This document shows positions 1 through 8,641 of a stretch of DNA of 64,000 nucleotides, piece by piece. The stretch's first letter is position 1; every line of letters starts with the position of its first letter. The stretch spans positions 62,001 through 126,000 of the forward strand of contig JAXLST010000006.1 of assembly GCA_046330435.1 (NCBI GenBank), in the 5' to 3' direction. The notes beneath the pieces were generated by a model that was not told the origin of the DNA, made no database searches, and worked only from the letters and a program-made list of their open reading frames with translations. Source of the stretch: Ga0077560 sp046330435 (GTDB lineage Bacteria > Actinomycetota > Thermoleophilia > Miltoncostaeales > Miltoncostaeaceae). The translations under genes were made by a program, and so were the position numbers.

Positions 1-1443
1 CATGTCCGCGAGCGCGAGGCCGAGGTGGATGCGGGCCGCGAGGTCGTCGGCACGGCCGGTGTGGAGGAGCGCCTCCTGCAGGGAGGCGACCGGCGCACGC
101 GGCCCCATGAACGCCAGGGCCTGGGCGGTGAGGAACAGGGCCTCGGCGCGCACCGGACCCGACGGCTCGGACGCCACGACCCGCTCGGCGTGGGCGCGGG
201 CCGCGTCCGCGTCCCCGGCCCGGAGCCGGAGGGCCGCGGCCCGGAGCAGGCGCCGCCGGACGCCGGACGCGTCCGCGGGGGGTGTCCGCTTCGCGGCGTG
301 CGCGGCGTGCCCGGCCGCGACCCCCGGGGCGCCACGGCGCTCGGCGCGGTCGGCGGCCTCGTCGAGCGCGGCGGCGATCCGCTCGTCGGGGCCGTCGCCT
401 GCGCACGCCAGGTGGTGGGCCCGTTGCTCCGGATCCCCGGCGTGCGCGGCGAGCTCGGCGTGGAGCAGGCGCCGCCGGGCCCTGGGCGCGGCGGCGTACA
501 CGGCCTCGGCGAACAGCGGATGGGTGAAGGTGATCACCCCGTCGTCGCCGACCGTCACGATGTCGGCCTCCTCCGCCGGGGCCAGTGCGGCGGCGTCGAC
601 GAGCAGGGTGGTGGGGTGCGCGAGCGCGGCGGCGCGAAGCAGCGCGGCCCGGGTACCGCGCGGAAGGCGCCGCATCCGCCCGCGGGTGAGGCGCCGCAGA
701 TCGTCGGGCACCGCGAGCATCCCCTCGGCATCCGCACCCTCCAGGGCCCGGGCGACTTCGAGGGCGTGAAAGGGGTTGCCGCGTGACACGCGGATGATGC
801 GTTCGAGCTGCGGCCGGGAGGGCGCCGTGCCCACCCCCGCCCGGACGATGTCGGTGATGGCCCCCGGATCGAGGGGGCCGACCCGATGCCGCGAGAGCGC
901 GGGACCGAGCTCCGCGGCCAGATCGACCTCCTCCGGCTCCCCGCTCCTGCGCGTGAGCACCGCGTGGACGGCCCGCTCCTCGAGTCTGCGCAGGGCGTAC
1001 ACGAGGGCACGGGCGCTCGCGTGGTCGACCCACTGGGTGTCGTCGACCGCCAGGAGCAGCGGACGCCGGGCGGAGAGGACCGAGAGGATGGTGGCGAGTC
1101 CACGTCCGAGTGCGCGCGGATCGCTCTGCATGTCCGCCGCGGGCCCGCGCAGCAGCGCCGCACGGAGGGCGTCGGCCTGAGGGCCCGGGAGTTCGTCGAT
1201 CCGCGCGTCCGGGACCCCGTCGAGGAGATCCGCCAGGGCGGAGAACGCGAGGCCCCGTTCGGACGGGGACGGCCGTGCCCGGAGCACCGGGTGCCCGAGC
1301 TCCGCGGCCCGTGCGATGGCGGCGCGCCAGAGCGTGCTCTTCCCGATCCCGGCCTCGCCCTCCAGCAGCAGCATGCGGGGCGCACGTCCGGAGGCGGTCA
1401 GCATCGCCTCGATGACGCCCAGGTCCGCCTCACGGCCCACCAT
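1..1443 (-). CDS. AAA-ATPase regulator of LuxR/MalT type, 3' part outside window
   Basis: This reading frame has no stop down to base 1, so only the first 481 residues are visible. It starts at ATG 1443 with MVGREADL, the usual opening of large ATP-binding regulators. A Walker A motif (GEAGIGKST) lies near residue 28 and a Walker B-like segment (LLLAVDDTQW) near residue 130. A helical repeat region rich in Ala and Arg follows. In the family, a C-terminal LuxR helix-turn-helix binds DNA and the ATPase and repeat parts sense a ligand; that DNA-binding end would lie left of this window. A degraded relative sits at 31.6-34.1 kb. The ATPase class is clear, but the regulated genes are unknown. Confidence 0.8.
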   Translation of the reverse strand, partial: MVGREADLGVIEAMLTASGRAPRMLLLEGEAGIGKSTLWRAAIARAAELGHPVLRARPSPSERGLAFSALADLLDGVPDARIDELPGPQADALRAALLRGPAADMQSDPRALGRGLATILSVLSARRPLLLAVDDTQWVDHASARALVYALRRLEERAVHAVLTRRSGEPEEVDLAAELGPALSRHRVGPLDPGAITDIVRAGVGTAPSRPQLERIIRVSRGNPFHALEVARALEGADAEGMLAVPDDLRRLTRGRMRRLPRGTRAALLRAAALAHPTTLLVDAAALAPAEEADIVTVGDDGVITFTHPLFAEAVYAAAPRARRRLLHAELAAHAGDPEQRAHHLACAGDGPDERIAAALDEAADRAERRGAPGVAAGHAAHAAKRTPPADASGVRRRLLRAAALRLRAGDADAARAHAERVVASEPSGPVRAEALFLTAQALAFMGPRAPVASLQEALLHTGRADDLAARIHLGLALADM

Positions 1444-1599
1444 CCCTGACACGGCGCCAGTATCGGCTGGACGCGACGGGCTGTCGAGTCCATGCAACCG
1501 GACCTGGCGACTGTGGGTTCTGGCGGGTTCTGGCGGCTTGAAACGCCGATGGCCTGGCGGTTCTGCGTGTTCTTCGCAGATGCGGGTACCGGGATTAGC

Positions 1600-2625
1600 A
1601 TGCCGCCCGTGCCGAAGTGCCTCCCCCGGGCCCTGCCGCCGCTGCTCGCCGCCGCGGCGCTCCTCGCGACCGCCTCCGCCGCCTCGGCGGGGCAGCTGTC
1701 GGTCGACCTGCAGCCGGCCTACGTCGAGGGGCTCACCGGCGCCAACGGCTGGTTCACCGTCTCGGTCACCGCGACCTACACGTGCGAGCCCTCCGGCGAT
1801 GAGATCGTCGTCGCCTGCCCCCCGCAGGAGGTGTTCCGCGACGGCACCGGTGCGGGCCGCGACGCCGGGGAGGACGGGGGCGACGGCGGGGACCGTGCGC
1901 GCGACATCACGCGCACCGCGACGTTCGCGCGCCGCAGCGGGCGCATCCGCACCGACACCGAGCGCGTGGAGTACCGCGGCCGGCCCCTGCGGGTCGACAC
2001 CCAGCCGCCGCCCGCGCCGGTGATCACCAGCCCGTCCGCCGGCGTGCTCGCGTCGGCCGTGCTGCCCGGCACCCGGCTGGAGGCCGGCTACGAGTGCCCG
2101 TTCGACGGTGACGCCTCCGGGCCGGCCGGGGAGGACTCCTGCGTGGGCAGCACCGCCCAGGGCGGGCTCCTGGACACCGGCGACGCGGACGACCGCGGCA
2201 CCTGGGGGGCGCGCACCCTCACGGTCACCGCACGGGACGCCGCCGGTCACGAGACCTCCACCGTCGCGACGTACCGGGTCGCCGGGGCGTACGCGCTGTC
2301 GCCGAAGACCGCCGGCGTGACCCGCGTGCCGGGCCTGCGCAACACCCGCGCGATGCGGCCGCGGGTCGGCGCGGTCGTCGGCCGCGCCACCGTGCTGCGC
2401 TGGGCGCACACCCGGGGCGCCGCCGTCTACAACGTCCAGGTGTTCCGCATCACCGCGAGCGGCGGCTACGCGAAGGTCGCCTCCGCGTTCCCCCGCCGCA
2501 ACCGCTTCGCCCTGCGCCTCGCGCCCGGGGAGCGGTACGTGTGGCGGGTGTGGCCGTACATGCGCCGCACCGGCGCGTACCGCAGCACGCCGGTCGGCGT
2601 GAGCTGGTTCCGCACCCGCGGCTGA
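1600..2625 (+). CDS. secreted protein of unknown function
   Basis: I do not recognise a named family. The chosen ATG (1600) opens a typical signal peptide: KCLPRALPP, a hydrophobic Ala/Leu stretch, then an ASAAS-AG cleavage region near residue 28. An upstream in-frame ATG at 1492 would put a non-signal sequence ahead of it and is less likely. The mature part looks like tandem beta-sandwich modules. An acidic GEDGGDGGDRARD loop lies near residue 90, four Cys could form disulfides, and the C-terminal 100 residues resemble a fibronectin-III-like repeat (VLRWAHTRGAAVYNVQV and YVWRVWPY). The product is 341 residues and probably exported. It is followed closely by the L,D-transpeptidase gene, so an envelope role is plausible but inferred. 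Confidence 0.7.
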   Translation: MPPVPKCLPRALPPLLAAAALLATASAASAGQLSVDLQPAYVEGLTGANGWFTVSVTATYTCEPSGDEIVVACPPQEVFRDGTGAGRDAGEDGGDGGDRARDITRTATFARRSGRIRTDTERVEYRGRPLRVDTQPPPAPVITSPSAGVLASAVLPGTRLEAGYECPFDGDASGPAGEDSCVGSTAQGGLLDTGDADDRGTWGARTLTVTARDAAGHETSTVATYRVAGAYALSPKTAGVTRVPGLRNTRAMRPRVGAVVGRATVLRWAHTRGAAVYNVQVFRITASGGYAKVASAFPRRNRFALRLAPGERYVWRVWPYMRRTGAYRSTPVGVSWFRTRG

Positions 2626-2714
2626 CGCGCCGCCGCGGGGAACGCCTCGCCCGGGCCGCGCCGGGGTAGGCTGGCGCTCCCCCCGAAAAGGGTGTCCACG
2701 ACTCGGAGCACAGC

Positions 2715-3776
2715 ATGACCCACGCACGTGCCCTGGCAGGCGCGATCGCCGCCGGGGCGCTCCTCACCGCCGCCGGGCAGGCCGGGGCGGCGCAGCAGGT
2801 GCAGTTCCTGCAGGGCGAGCAGACCGTGGGCGTCACCCGCCCCGGCAGCACCGTCCGCACCGCGGTCACCGACCTGCTCAAGGGTCCGACGGCCGCCGAG
2901 AAGGCCAAGTGGATCCGCACGCAGATCCCGCCCAAGGTGCCGGTCCTGGCGATCACCGTCGTCAACGGCGTCGCGACCGTCGACCTGGGCGCCCGCTTCG
3001 CGGTGTTCGCCGCGGCGGACCGCCTCAACGCCCGGCTGAGCCAGCTGGTGCTCACCGTGGACGCGGTGCCGGGCGTGAGGTCGGTGCGGCTGAAGATCGA
3101 GGGCGGCACCCCGTACGGGCTGTTCCCGGGGGTCGACCTCACCCGCCCGGTCACGACGGCGGCGCTGCGCACCCCGGACCTCCCCCCGCCCGTGAACCCG
3201 GGTCCCGGCACCGGGCCCTCCACCCCGGACGTCGCGGGCCTCGAGCAGCGCCTCGCGGACCTGGGGTACCTGGACCCCGCGAAGGCCGACGGGGTCTCGG
3301 ACGCCGCGACCACCAACGCCGTGATCGCGTTCCAGAAGTGGCAGCGGCTGGGCCGCGACGGCGTGGCCGGGCCGCAGACCCTCGCCGCACTGCAGACCGC
3401 GGTGCGCCCCACGCCCCGCGCAACCGGCGACGCCAAGCGGGTCGAGGTGCTCCTGGACCGCCAGGTGGCCCTGTACATCGAGAACAACCAGGTGGTGCGC
3501 ACCCTGCACATCAGCTCGGGGCAGTCCGGGTTCGCGACCCCCACGGGCACGTACAAGATCCTGCGCAAGTACCCGAGGGACTGGTCGGTGCCGTACAGCG
3601 TGTGGCTCCCCTACGCCCAGTACTTCGTGGGCGGCGTCGCCTTCCACGAGGCCGCGAGCGTGCCGGTGACCCCGGCCTCCCACGGCTGCGTCCGCATCCC
3701 CAACGGAGACGCCAAATGGCTGTACGACCGCACCCCCGTCGGCACGCAGGTGATCGTCCTGGGGACCTCGGCATGA
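2715..3776 (+). CDS. secreted L,D-transpeptidase with GerMN and peptidoglycan-binding domains
   Basis: This is a three-domain cell-wall enzyme of 353 residues. A signal peptide (residues 1-25) is followed by a GerMN-like domain (about 28-135), a proline-rich linker, a peptidoglycan-binding repeat (about 172-227; LADLGYLDPAKADG and FQKWQRLGRDGVAGPQT) and a C-terminal YkuD domain (about 243-350). The YkuD active site is present: a conserved His in VAFHEA and the SHGCVRIPN motif with the nucleophilic Cys. The family makes 3-3 peptidoglycan cross-links or attaches proteins to peptide stems outside the membrane. A -10-like TAGGCT lies at 2667. The stop overlaps the next start as ATGA, so the solute-binding protein is probably translated with it. 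Confidence 0.9.
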   Translation: MTHARALAGAIAAGALLTAAGQAGAAQQVQFLQGEQTVGVTRPGSTVRTAVTDLLKGPTAAEKAKWIRTQIPPKVPVLAITVVNGVATVDLGARFAVFAAADRLNARLSQLVLTVDAVPGVRSVRLKIEGGTPYGLFPGVDLTRPVTTAALRTPDLPPPVNPGPGTGPSTPDVAGLEQRLADLGYLDPAKADGVSDAATTNAVIAFQKWQRLGRDGVAGPQTLAALQTAVRPTPRATGDAKRVEVLLDRQVALYIENNQVVRTLHISSGQSGFATPTGTYKILRKYPRDWSVPYSVWLPYAQYFVGGVAFHEAASVPVTPASHGCVRIPNGDAKWLYDRTPVGTQVIVLGTSA

Positions 3777-4585
3777 GGCGGGCCCTCATCGCGGCGGCCG
3801 CCGCGCTCGCCGCCGCCGCGGTCCCCGCCGCCGCCCAGCAGCCGCCCACGCTCGTGCCCGGACGCCTCACAGTGGCCGTGAGCCTCCCGTTCCCCGGGCT
3901 GCAGGCCGGCGCGGTGCGCCCCGACGGCACGGTCAGCTACGCCCGCGGCATGGAGATCGACATGGTCCGCGAGATCGCGACCCGCCTGGGCTTCGCCGAC
4001 GTGCGGTTCGTCAACGAGCCGTTCTTCTCGCGCCTGCTCACCGCCGGCCCGAAGAGCTGGGACATGGCGGTCGCCGGCGTCACGATCACCGCCGACCGCC
4101 GGGAGCGCGTCGGGTTCTCCCGGGCGTACCTGGACGCCGACCAGGGCGTGCTGATCCGCAGGAACCTGGGGACCACGCCGGGCACCGTCGCCGCGCTCAA
4201 GCCGCTGCAGCTGTGCACCGAGCGGAACTCCACGGGGTACCGGCTCATCCGCACCGTCATCCGCCCCGACAAGGCTCCCCTGCAGGCCGGCAACGCGCAG
4301 CGGCTGTTCGGCCTGCTGCAGAGCGCCAAGTGCGACGCCGCGGTGTACGACAGCCCGGTCCTGGGCGCGGAGGTCGCCTCGGCGCCCGACCGCTACGGCC
4401 CGCTGGTGGGGCGCCTCGTGACCGGGGAGAAGTACGGCATCGTCTTCCCGAAGACGAGCACCGCGCTGCGCGGGCGCGTCGACGGCGTCGTCAAGCAGCT
4501 GGTCACCGACGGGACGATCCGCAGGCTCAGCACCCGGTGGATCAGCACGGACGTGCGCCGGCTGCCGGTCATCCCCGCCCAGTAG
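3773..4585 (+). CDS. amino-acid-type ABC solute-binding protein (SBP family 3)
   Basis: The product is a 270-residue periplasmic-binding-protein-type receptor. A signal peptide (about 1-21, rich in Ala and ending AAAQQ) is followed by the family 3 fold: LTVAVSLPFPG at the first strand, GMEIDMVREIATRLG, then WDMAVAGVTITADR and VGFSRAYL. These are the usual landmarks of polar amino acid receptors. No lipobox Cys is present, so it may be free or held by its signal. The ATG overlaps the stop of the L,D-transpeptidase gene. No permease or ATPase lies nearby, so this is an orphan receptor. Coupling to a wall enzyme suggests it may bind a wall peptide or amino acid, but that is inference. Confidence 0.85.
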   Translation: MRRALIAAAAALAAAAVPAAAQQPPTLVPGRLTVAVSLPFPGLQAGAVRPDGTVSYARGMEIDMVREIATRLGFADVRFVNEPFFSRLLTAGPKSWDMAVAGVTITADRRERVGFSRAYLDADQGVLIRRNLGTTPGTVAALKPLQLCTERNSTGYRLIRTVIRPDKAPLQAGNAQRLFGLLQSAKCDAAVYDSPVLGAEVASAPDRYGPLVGRLVTGEKYGIVFPKTSTALRGRVDGVVKQLVTDGTIRRLSTRWISTDVRRLPVIPAQ

Positions 4586-4603
4586 CGGCCATGTGACGAT
4601 CAT

Positions 4604-4633
4604 GACAAGGCGGGGCCGGCGCTCCGCCTTGTC
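4604..4633 (+). terminator. hairpin terminator after the solute-binding gene
   Basis: A perfect 10-bp stem, GACAAGGCGG with CCGCCTTGTC, encloses a 10-base loop 18 bases past the stop. No T tract follows, as is common in high-GC genomes. Confidence 0.6.
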
Positions 4634-5045
4634 ACGATCGATACAGCCTCGCGGCACCGCGGGACGGCGTCGGTGGGCGCCGGTTTGCGGGGGCTTTACC
4701 GGCGCTTCACCGCGGCCGGTTCCGTGTTGACATAACACCCGCCGGTCCCTAGGCGCCGCCGTCCGCGGTCGTTACGTCAGACGGCCCGCGCCGTACCCCC
4801 TTGTTGCCTTGTGCGGCGCGTCACATCATTCGCCCCGCTGGCGTCCGGGACGCCGTTTCACTCCCCGGCCTCGCACATGTCATGAACGCAAGTCCGTGAC
4901 GTGCGCGTCGCCGTGCCGTGAGACGCCGTCCCCGGCCTCCGCGACTCGCAGTGGCAGCGATATGTGACATACGGGCGGCCTGCACACCCGGCCGTGTGTC
5001 ACGTATCAACTCACATCCGGCATGGACTGAAAGGACGTCTCGCCA
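4634..5045 (+). promoter_or_regulatory. gene-free leader region of the decarboxylase pair
   Basis: I see no credible gene here. The stretch is less GC-rich than its surroundings and holds several copies of a GTGAC/GTCAC word (near 4816, 4893, 4964, 4998), a TTGACA hexamer at 4727 without a convincing -10, and an AAAGGA ribosome binding site just before 5046. It most likely carries the promoter and operators of the two acetoacetate decarboxylase family genes. Confidence 0.5.
4960..5006 (+). promoter_or_regulatory. candidate operator: inverted repeat ATAYGTGACAYAC
   Basis: Two 13-base arms (4960-4972 and 4994-5006) are inverted copies of each other, matching at 11 of 13 positions. They are centred 34 bases apart, about three helical turns, and lie 40-86 bases upstream of the first decarboxylase gene. 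The arrangement fits cooperative binding by a dimeric repressor or activator. The cognate protein is not identifiable here. Confidence 0.5.
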
Positions 5046-6071
5046 ATGGCAGACATCTTCGCCGTGACCCAGATCCCGGGCGCCGAGACGGGTGAGATCC
5101 CGCCCTCGCCGGTCGACCGGGACGAGAAGACCGCGATCATCTACCCGCTGGTCGACCCGCTCTGGGACATCGACACGCTCCCGCTGACCTACACGAACTC
5201 CCGTTGGTCGGCGTTCTTCTACCGCGCTGACGAGAAGCAGCTGCGTCGGGTCCTCCCCGACTGCCTCGAGCTCGAGGACGACATCGTCGAGTTCTGGTAC
5301 GTCGACCACAACCACACCATGCTCGGCCCGTACGGCGAGATGGGCGTGACGGTCGCCGCGTCCTTCAAGGGTGCGGACGGCAAGAAGACCTACGGCGGTT
5401 ACTACCCGTACATGTACCTCACCCAGGACGCCGCTGTGGACGCCGGCCGTGTGCTCGGCTTCCCCAAGAAGGAGGCGTTCATCCGGGTGCTGGAGCACGG
5501 CGGCAACCCGGACAACGGGTACGGCGTGTACGACGGCAAGAACTACCAGTTCGACTACTTCTCGTTCCTGATGATCCGGAACGGCTACGTCATCCACTCC
5601 GCCACCGGCAAGTACGATGACGCCGAGCTGTCGGCCCGTCCCGCCTTCTACGGCAACACCGACTACGGCCGCCTCAACATGAAGGTCATCACCTCCCCGG
5701 ACATCTCGCAGTCCGAGTGGCAGCTGGTGCACCTCCCCTCCCTGGTCGACAAGGGCCTCGCCACCGCGATGGGCCGTCCCGACACCGAGGGCACGCACCG
5801 CTTCCAGGTGAAGCCGGAGTCCATCCGCACCGCCTCGCCGCAGAGCATCGACTGGTTCATGCAGGCGACCCCGTACGACAACCTCGGCCACGAGCTTCCG
5901 GCCAAGGAGATGATCGGTCTGATGACCTTCAGCTTCGACCTGATCATCCCGGCGGGCGAGGTCCTGTGGACCGAGACCTACCACCGCGACGCCACGTGGG
6001 CGGGCGCTGCCAAGCCGTACCGGTTCGGCCTGCGTCACCGCTTCCCGAAGCCCGTCGGCCTCGGCGCGTAG
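5046..6071 (+). CDS. acetoacetate decarboxylase family protein, copy 1
   Basis: The product is 341 residues, about 90 longer than classical acetoacetate decarboxylase. The family core is clear: GPYGEMGVTVAAS, then GGYYPYMYLTQDAA, and the active-site segment GFPKKEA near residue 140. There the first Lys matches the Schiff-base lysine of acetoacetate decarboxylase and the second its pKa-lowering neighbour. Those enzymes decarboxylate or otherwise transform beta-keto acids through an imine. The gene has a good AAAGGA ribosome binding site and lies 16 bases before a paralogue with the same catalytic pair. The substrate is unknown. The longer N-terminus and the duplication argue against simple acetone formation. 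Confidence 0.85.
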   Translation: MADIFAVTQIPGAETGEIPPSPVDRDEKTAIIYPLVDPLWDIDTLPLTYTNSRWSAFFYRADEKQLRRVLPDCLELEDDIVEFWYVDHNHTMLGPYGEMGVTVAASFKGADGKKTYGGYYPYMYLTQDAAVDAGRVLGFPKKEAFIRVLEHGGNPDNGYGVYDGKNYQFDYFSFLMIRNGYVIHSATGKYDDAELSARPAFYGNTDYGRLNMKVITSPDISQSEWQLVHLPSLVDKGLATAMGRPDTEGTHRFQVKPESIRTASPQSIDWFMQATPYDNLGHELPAKEMIGLMTFSFDLIIPAGEVLWTETYHRDATWAGAAKPYRFGLRHRFPKPVGLGA

Positions 6072-6087
6072 GCAAGGAGATCACGAC

Positions 6088-7107
6088 GTGAGTCAGCACC
6101 TGAACGTCACGAGCGTCCCGTGGGTGGACTCGGGCGACGCCCCGCCGCTCGCGCTCGACCGTGACAAGCGCGACATCATCTCGCAGGGCATCGCGGACCC
6201 GCTTGTCGACTACGACATCGTCCCGCTGACGTACACGAACTCCCGCTGGTCGGCGTTCTTCTACCGCGCCGACGAGAAGGACCTGCGTCACGTGCTTCCG
6301 AAGGCTCTCGAGCTCGAGGACGACGTGGTGGAGTTCTGGTACGTCGACCACCTGCACACGGGTCTCGGCCCGTACGGCGAGATGGGCGTCACCATCTCCG
6401 CCTCGTGCAAGGGCCAGGACGGGAACACCTACTACGGTGGGTACTACCCGTACATGTACCTCACGCAGGACGCGGCGGTGTTCGCCGGCCGTGAGCCCTT
6501 CGGTTTCCCGAAGAAGATCGCCTACATCGTCACCCAGGAGCACGGTGGCAAGGAGGACGACGGCTACGGCGGGTTCGGCAACGACTACTTCAACTTCACG
6601 ATGGAGCGTCGGGGCTACCTCCTGCACACGGCCACAGGCCGGTACGACGACGCGGAGCTGCCGGCCAAGCCGGCGTTCTACGGCGACCCGAAGTACGGGC
6701 GCATGAACCTCCGCATCCTCACCCACCCGTCGCTGAAGCAGACCAAGTGGGAGATCACCTACCTGCCGTCCGAGGTCACCAAGGCCACGGCGGCGGCGAT
6801 GGGCCGTCCGGAGACCGAGGGTCAGCACCGGTTCCAGCTGAAGCCCGAGACGATCCGCACGGCGTCCGCCCAGGCCATCCGGTCGTGGGCGCTGCAGGCC
6901 AGCCCGTTCGACAACGTCGGCGCGATGCTGCCGGTCAAGGAGCTCATCGGTCTCATGAGCTACAACTTCGACCTCATCATCCCCGGTGCGTCGACGATCT
7001 GGACGAACACCGTGGAGCGCACCGACGAGGACATCGCGGACCTGCTGTTCGCGACGCCCTACCAGTACACGATGCGCCACCGGTTCCCGAAGCCCCCGGG
7101 CGTCTGA
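6088..7107 (+). CDS. acetoacetate decarboxylase family protein, copy 2
   Basis: This is a close paralogue of the preceding gene, 339 residues and colinear over its whole length. It keeps the blocks LTYTNSRWSAFFYRADEK, GYYPYMYLTQDAAV and GFPKKIAY, so both active-site lysines are kept. It starts at GTG 6088 behind AAGGAGA at a normal distance. The two genes form one transcription unit ending at a strong hairpin (7135-7164). They could form a hetero-oligomer or act on successive keto acids; nothing in the sequence decides this. The usual partners (CoA transferase, thiolase) are absent from the window. Confidence 0.85.
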   Translation: MSQHLNVTSVPWVDSGDAPPLALDRDKRDIISQGIADPLVDYDIVPLTYTNSRWSAFFYRADEKDLRHVLPKALELEDDVVEFWYVDHLHTGLGPYGEMGVTISASCKGQDGNTYYGGYYPYMYLTQDAAVFAGREPFGFPKKIAYIVTQEHGGKEDDGYGGFGNDYFNFTMERRGYLLHTATGRYDDAELPAKPAFYGDPKYGRMNLRILTHPSLKQTKWEITYLPSEVTKATAAAMGRPETEGQHRFQLKPETIRTASAQAIRSWALQASPFDNVGAMLPVKELIGLMSYNFDLIIPGASTIWTNTVERTDEDIADLLFATPYQYTMRHRFPKPPGV

Positions 7108-7134
7108 ACCGAGCCACATCGCGGTTGCAGTTCA

Positions 7135-7164
7135 CCGGGGCCGGCCCGCATGGGCCGGCCCCGG
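7135..7164. terminator. bidirectional hairpin between convergent genes
   Basis: A 13-bp perfect stem (CCGGGGCCGGCCC with its complement) closes a 4-base GCAT loop. It lies between the stop codons of the second decarboxylase gene and of the minus-strand membrane protein gene, so it can end both transcripts. Confidence 0.7.
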
Positions 7165-7177
7165 CCGCGTTCCGGCG

Positions 7178-7786
7178 TCAGAACCGCCCGATGGACGGTT
7201 CGGTGGGAGGCGGCGCGGACGGCCCCCGGCCGTCGTCGTCCCCGTCGTCGTCCGGCCACATGGGGGCGTCGTAGTACGGGGGTTCCTCCACCATCGGCGC
7301 CCTCCGGGCCCCGAGCTGCTGGAGGATGAGCTCGATGACCCCGTCCCCCACGTCGAAGCACCACAGCGCGAACCATCCGCGCATCAGCCCCGGGAGCCGG
7401 TCGTGGGGGTTCCAGACGACCTTGCGGGTGGAGGGCCCGGTGCCCTGGCGCGTCGCCTCGAGGGTCTGGATGCCGAAGCGCCTGGGACGCACGCCGTGGT
7501 TCATCCGGTCGCGGACGAACCGGAACATCACCGTGCCGGCGAGCAGCACGGGGACGACGACCCACTGCGGGCTCCAGGTGAGCAGCGCCAGCGGCCCGGT
7601 GCTCCAGCTCGCCAGGGAGATCACCACGATGGTCGCCACGGCCATGATCCAGGCGCCGATCACCATCGCCGCGGCCCGGTAGACCGGGCCCTTGTCGAGG
7701 TCCAGGCCCGGGAAGTGCGGATGGGCGGGACCCTGCGGGTACTTCGGGAACGCTCGCACTGCGGGCACGTTCCCCGCGGGCCGCAT
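7178..7786 (-). CDS. membrane protein with acidic C-terminal tail, unknown function
   Basis: The product is 202 residues, starting at ATG 7786 behind GGGAGGAACGT. Two hydrophobic segments lie at about 42-64 and 71-89 (AMVIGAWIMAVATIVVIS and WVVVPVLLAGTVMF). A conserved-looking soluble part follows, with RRFGIQTLEATRQGTGPSTR and WNPHDRLPGLMRGWFALWC. The last 35 residues are rich in Asp and Pro (PDDDGDDDGRGP). I cannot assign a family. The gene is divergent from the aldo/keto reductase with about 50 bases between, so they may share a control region. Confidence 0.65.
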   Translation of the reverse strand: MRPAGNVPAVRAFPKYPQGPAHPHFPGLDLDKGPVYRAAAMVIGAWIMAVATIVVISLASWSTGPLALLTWSPQWVVVPVLLAGTVMFRFVRDRMNHGVRPRRFGIQTLEATRQGTGPSTRKVVWNPHDRLPGLMRGWFALWCFDVGDGVIELILQQLGARRAPMVEEPPYYDAPMWPDDDGDDDGRGPSAPPPTEPSIGRF

Positions 7787-7837
7787 ACGTTCCTCCCCAC
7801 ACGGATCGCGGAGAACCGCCAGAACCGGAGGCTGACC

Positions 7838-8641
7838 GTGGACAAGCGCAGACTGGGCGCGGAGGGGCCGGAGATTCCGGTGGTTGGACTGGGGACCTGG
7901 CAGGTGCTCGACGTGGGGCCGGACCTCGCGGCCGACCGGGCGAAGGTGGTTGACGCCGCCCTGGCGGCGGGTGCGAACCTGTTCGACTCCTCCCCCATGT
8001 ACGGCCGGGCGGAGGCCGTCCTGGCCGACGCGCTGCGGGACCGCCGGGACGAGGCGTTCGTCGCGACGAAGGTCTGGACGCCGGACGCGGCGGCCGGCGC
8101 GGCGCAGATCGAGCGGGCCCTGGAGTGGTACGGGGGTCGCGTGGACTGCTACCAGGTGCACAACCTGGTGGGCTGGCGGCTGCACCTCCCGGTCCTGGAA
8201 CGGCTGCGCGACGAGGGCCGCGTGGGCGTGGTGGGTGCGACGCACTACCAGGAGCACGCGTTCGAGGAGCTCGCCATGCTGATGCGCAGCGGCCGCATCT
8301 CGATGGTGCAGATCCCCTACAACCCGCGGGAGCGGGCGGTGGAGCGGGAGATCCTGCCCCTCGCCCAGGAGCTCGGCCTGGGCGTGCTGGTGATGCGCCC
8401 GTTCGGCGAGGGCTCGCTGCTGGCGGACCCGCCGCACCCGGAGACCCTGGAGCCGTTCCACGAGTTCGGGGTGCGGACGTGGCCGCAGGTGCTGCTCAAG
8501 TGGGTGCTCTCCGACTCGCGCGTGACCGCCGCGATCCCCGCGACGTCGGTGCCGGAGCGGATGACGGCGAACGCCCGCGCGGGGCGCCCGCCGTGGTTCG
8601 GGCCGCGCGAGCGGCGCCTGGTGGCTCAGCTGGCCGGCTGA
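7838..8641 (+). CDS. aldo/keto reductase family oxidoreductase
   Basis: The product is 267 residues from GTG 7838, with the TIM-barrel aldo/keto reductase signature. The catalytic tetrad is readable as Asp and Tyr in LFDSSPMYG (near residue 50), Lys in VATKVW (near 76) and His in YQVHNL (near 105). The C-terminal part has the NADPH-binding pattern (IPATSVPERM). Such enzymes reduce aldehydes and ketones with NADPH. The variant resembles short single-barrel forms near pyridoxal or general stress reductases. Its 3' end overlaps the convergent membrane protein gene by 16 bases. The substrate is unknown. Confidence 0.85.
   Translation: MDKRRLGAEGPEIPVVGLGTWQVLDVGPDLAADRAKVVDAALAAGANLFDSSPMYGRAEAVLADALRDRRDEAFVATKVWTPDAAAGAAQIERALEWYGGRVDCYQVHNLVGWRLHLPVLERLRDEGRVGVVGATHYQEHAFEELAMLMRSGRISMVQIPYNPRERAVEREILPLAQELGLGVLVMRPFGEGSLLADPPHPETLEPFHEFGVRTWPQVLLKWVLSDSRVTAAIPATSVPERMTANARAGRPPWFGPRERRLVAQLAG

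Noticed and set aside
4727..4732. TTGACA as -35 of the decarboxylase operon
   Set aside because: No TANNNT sequence occurs 16-18 bases downstream.
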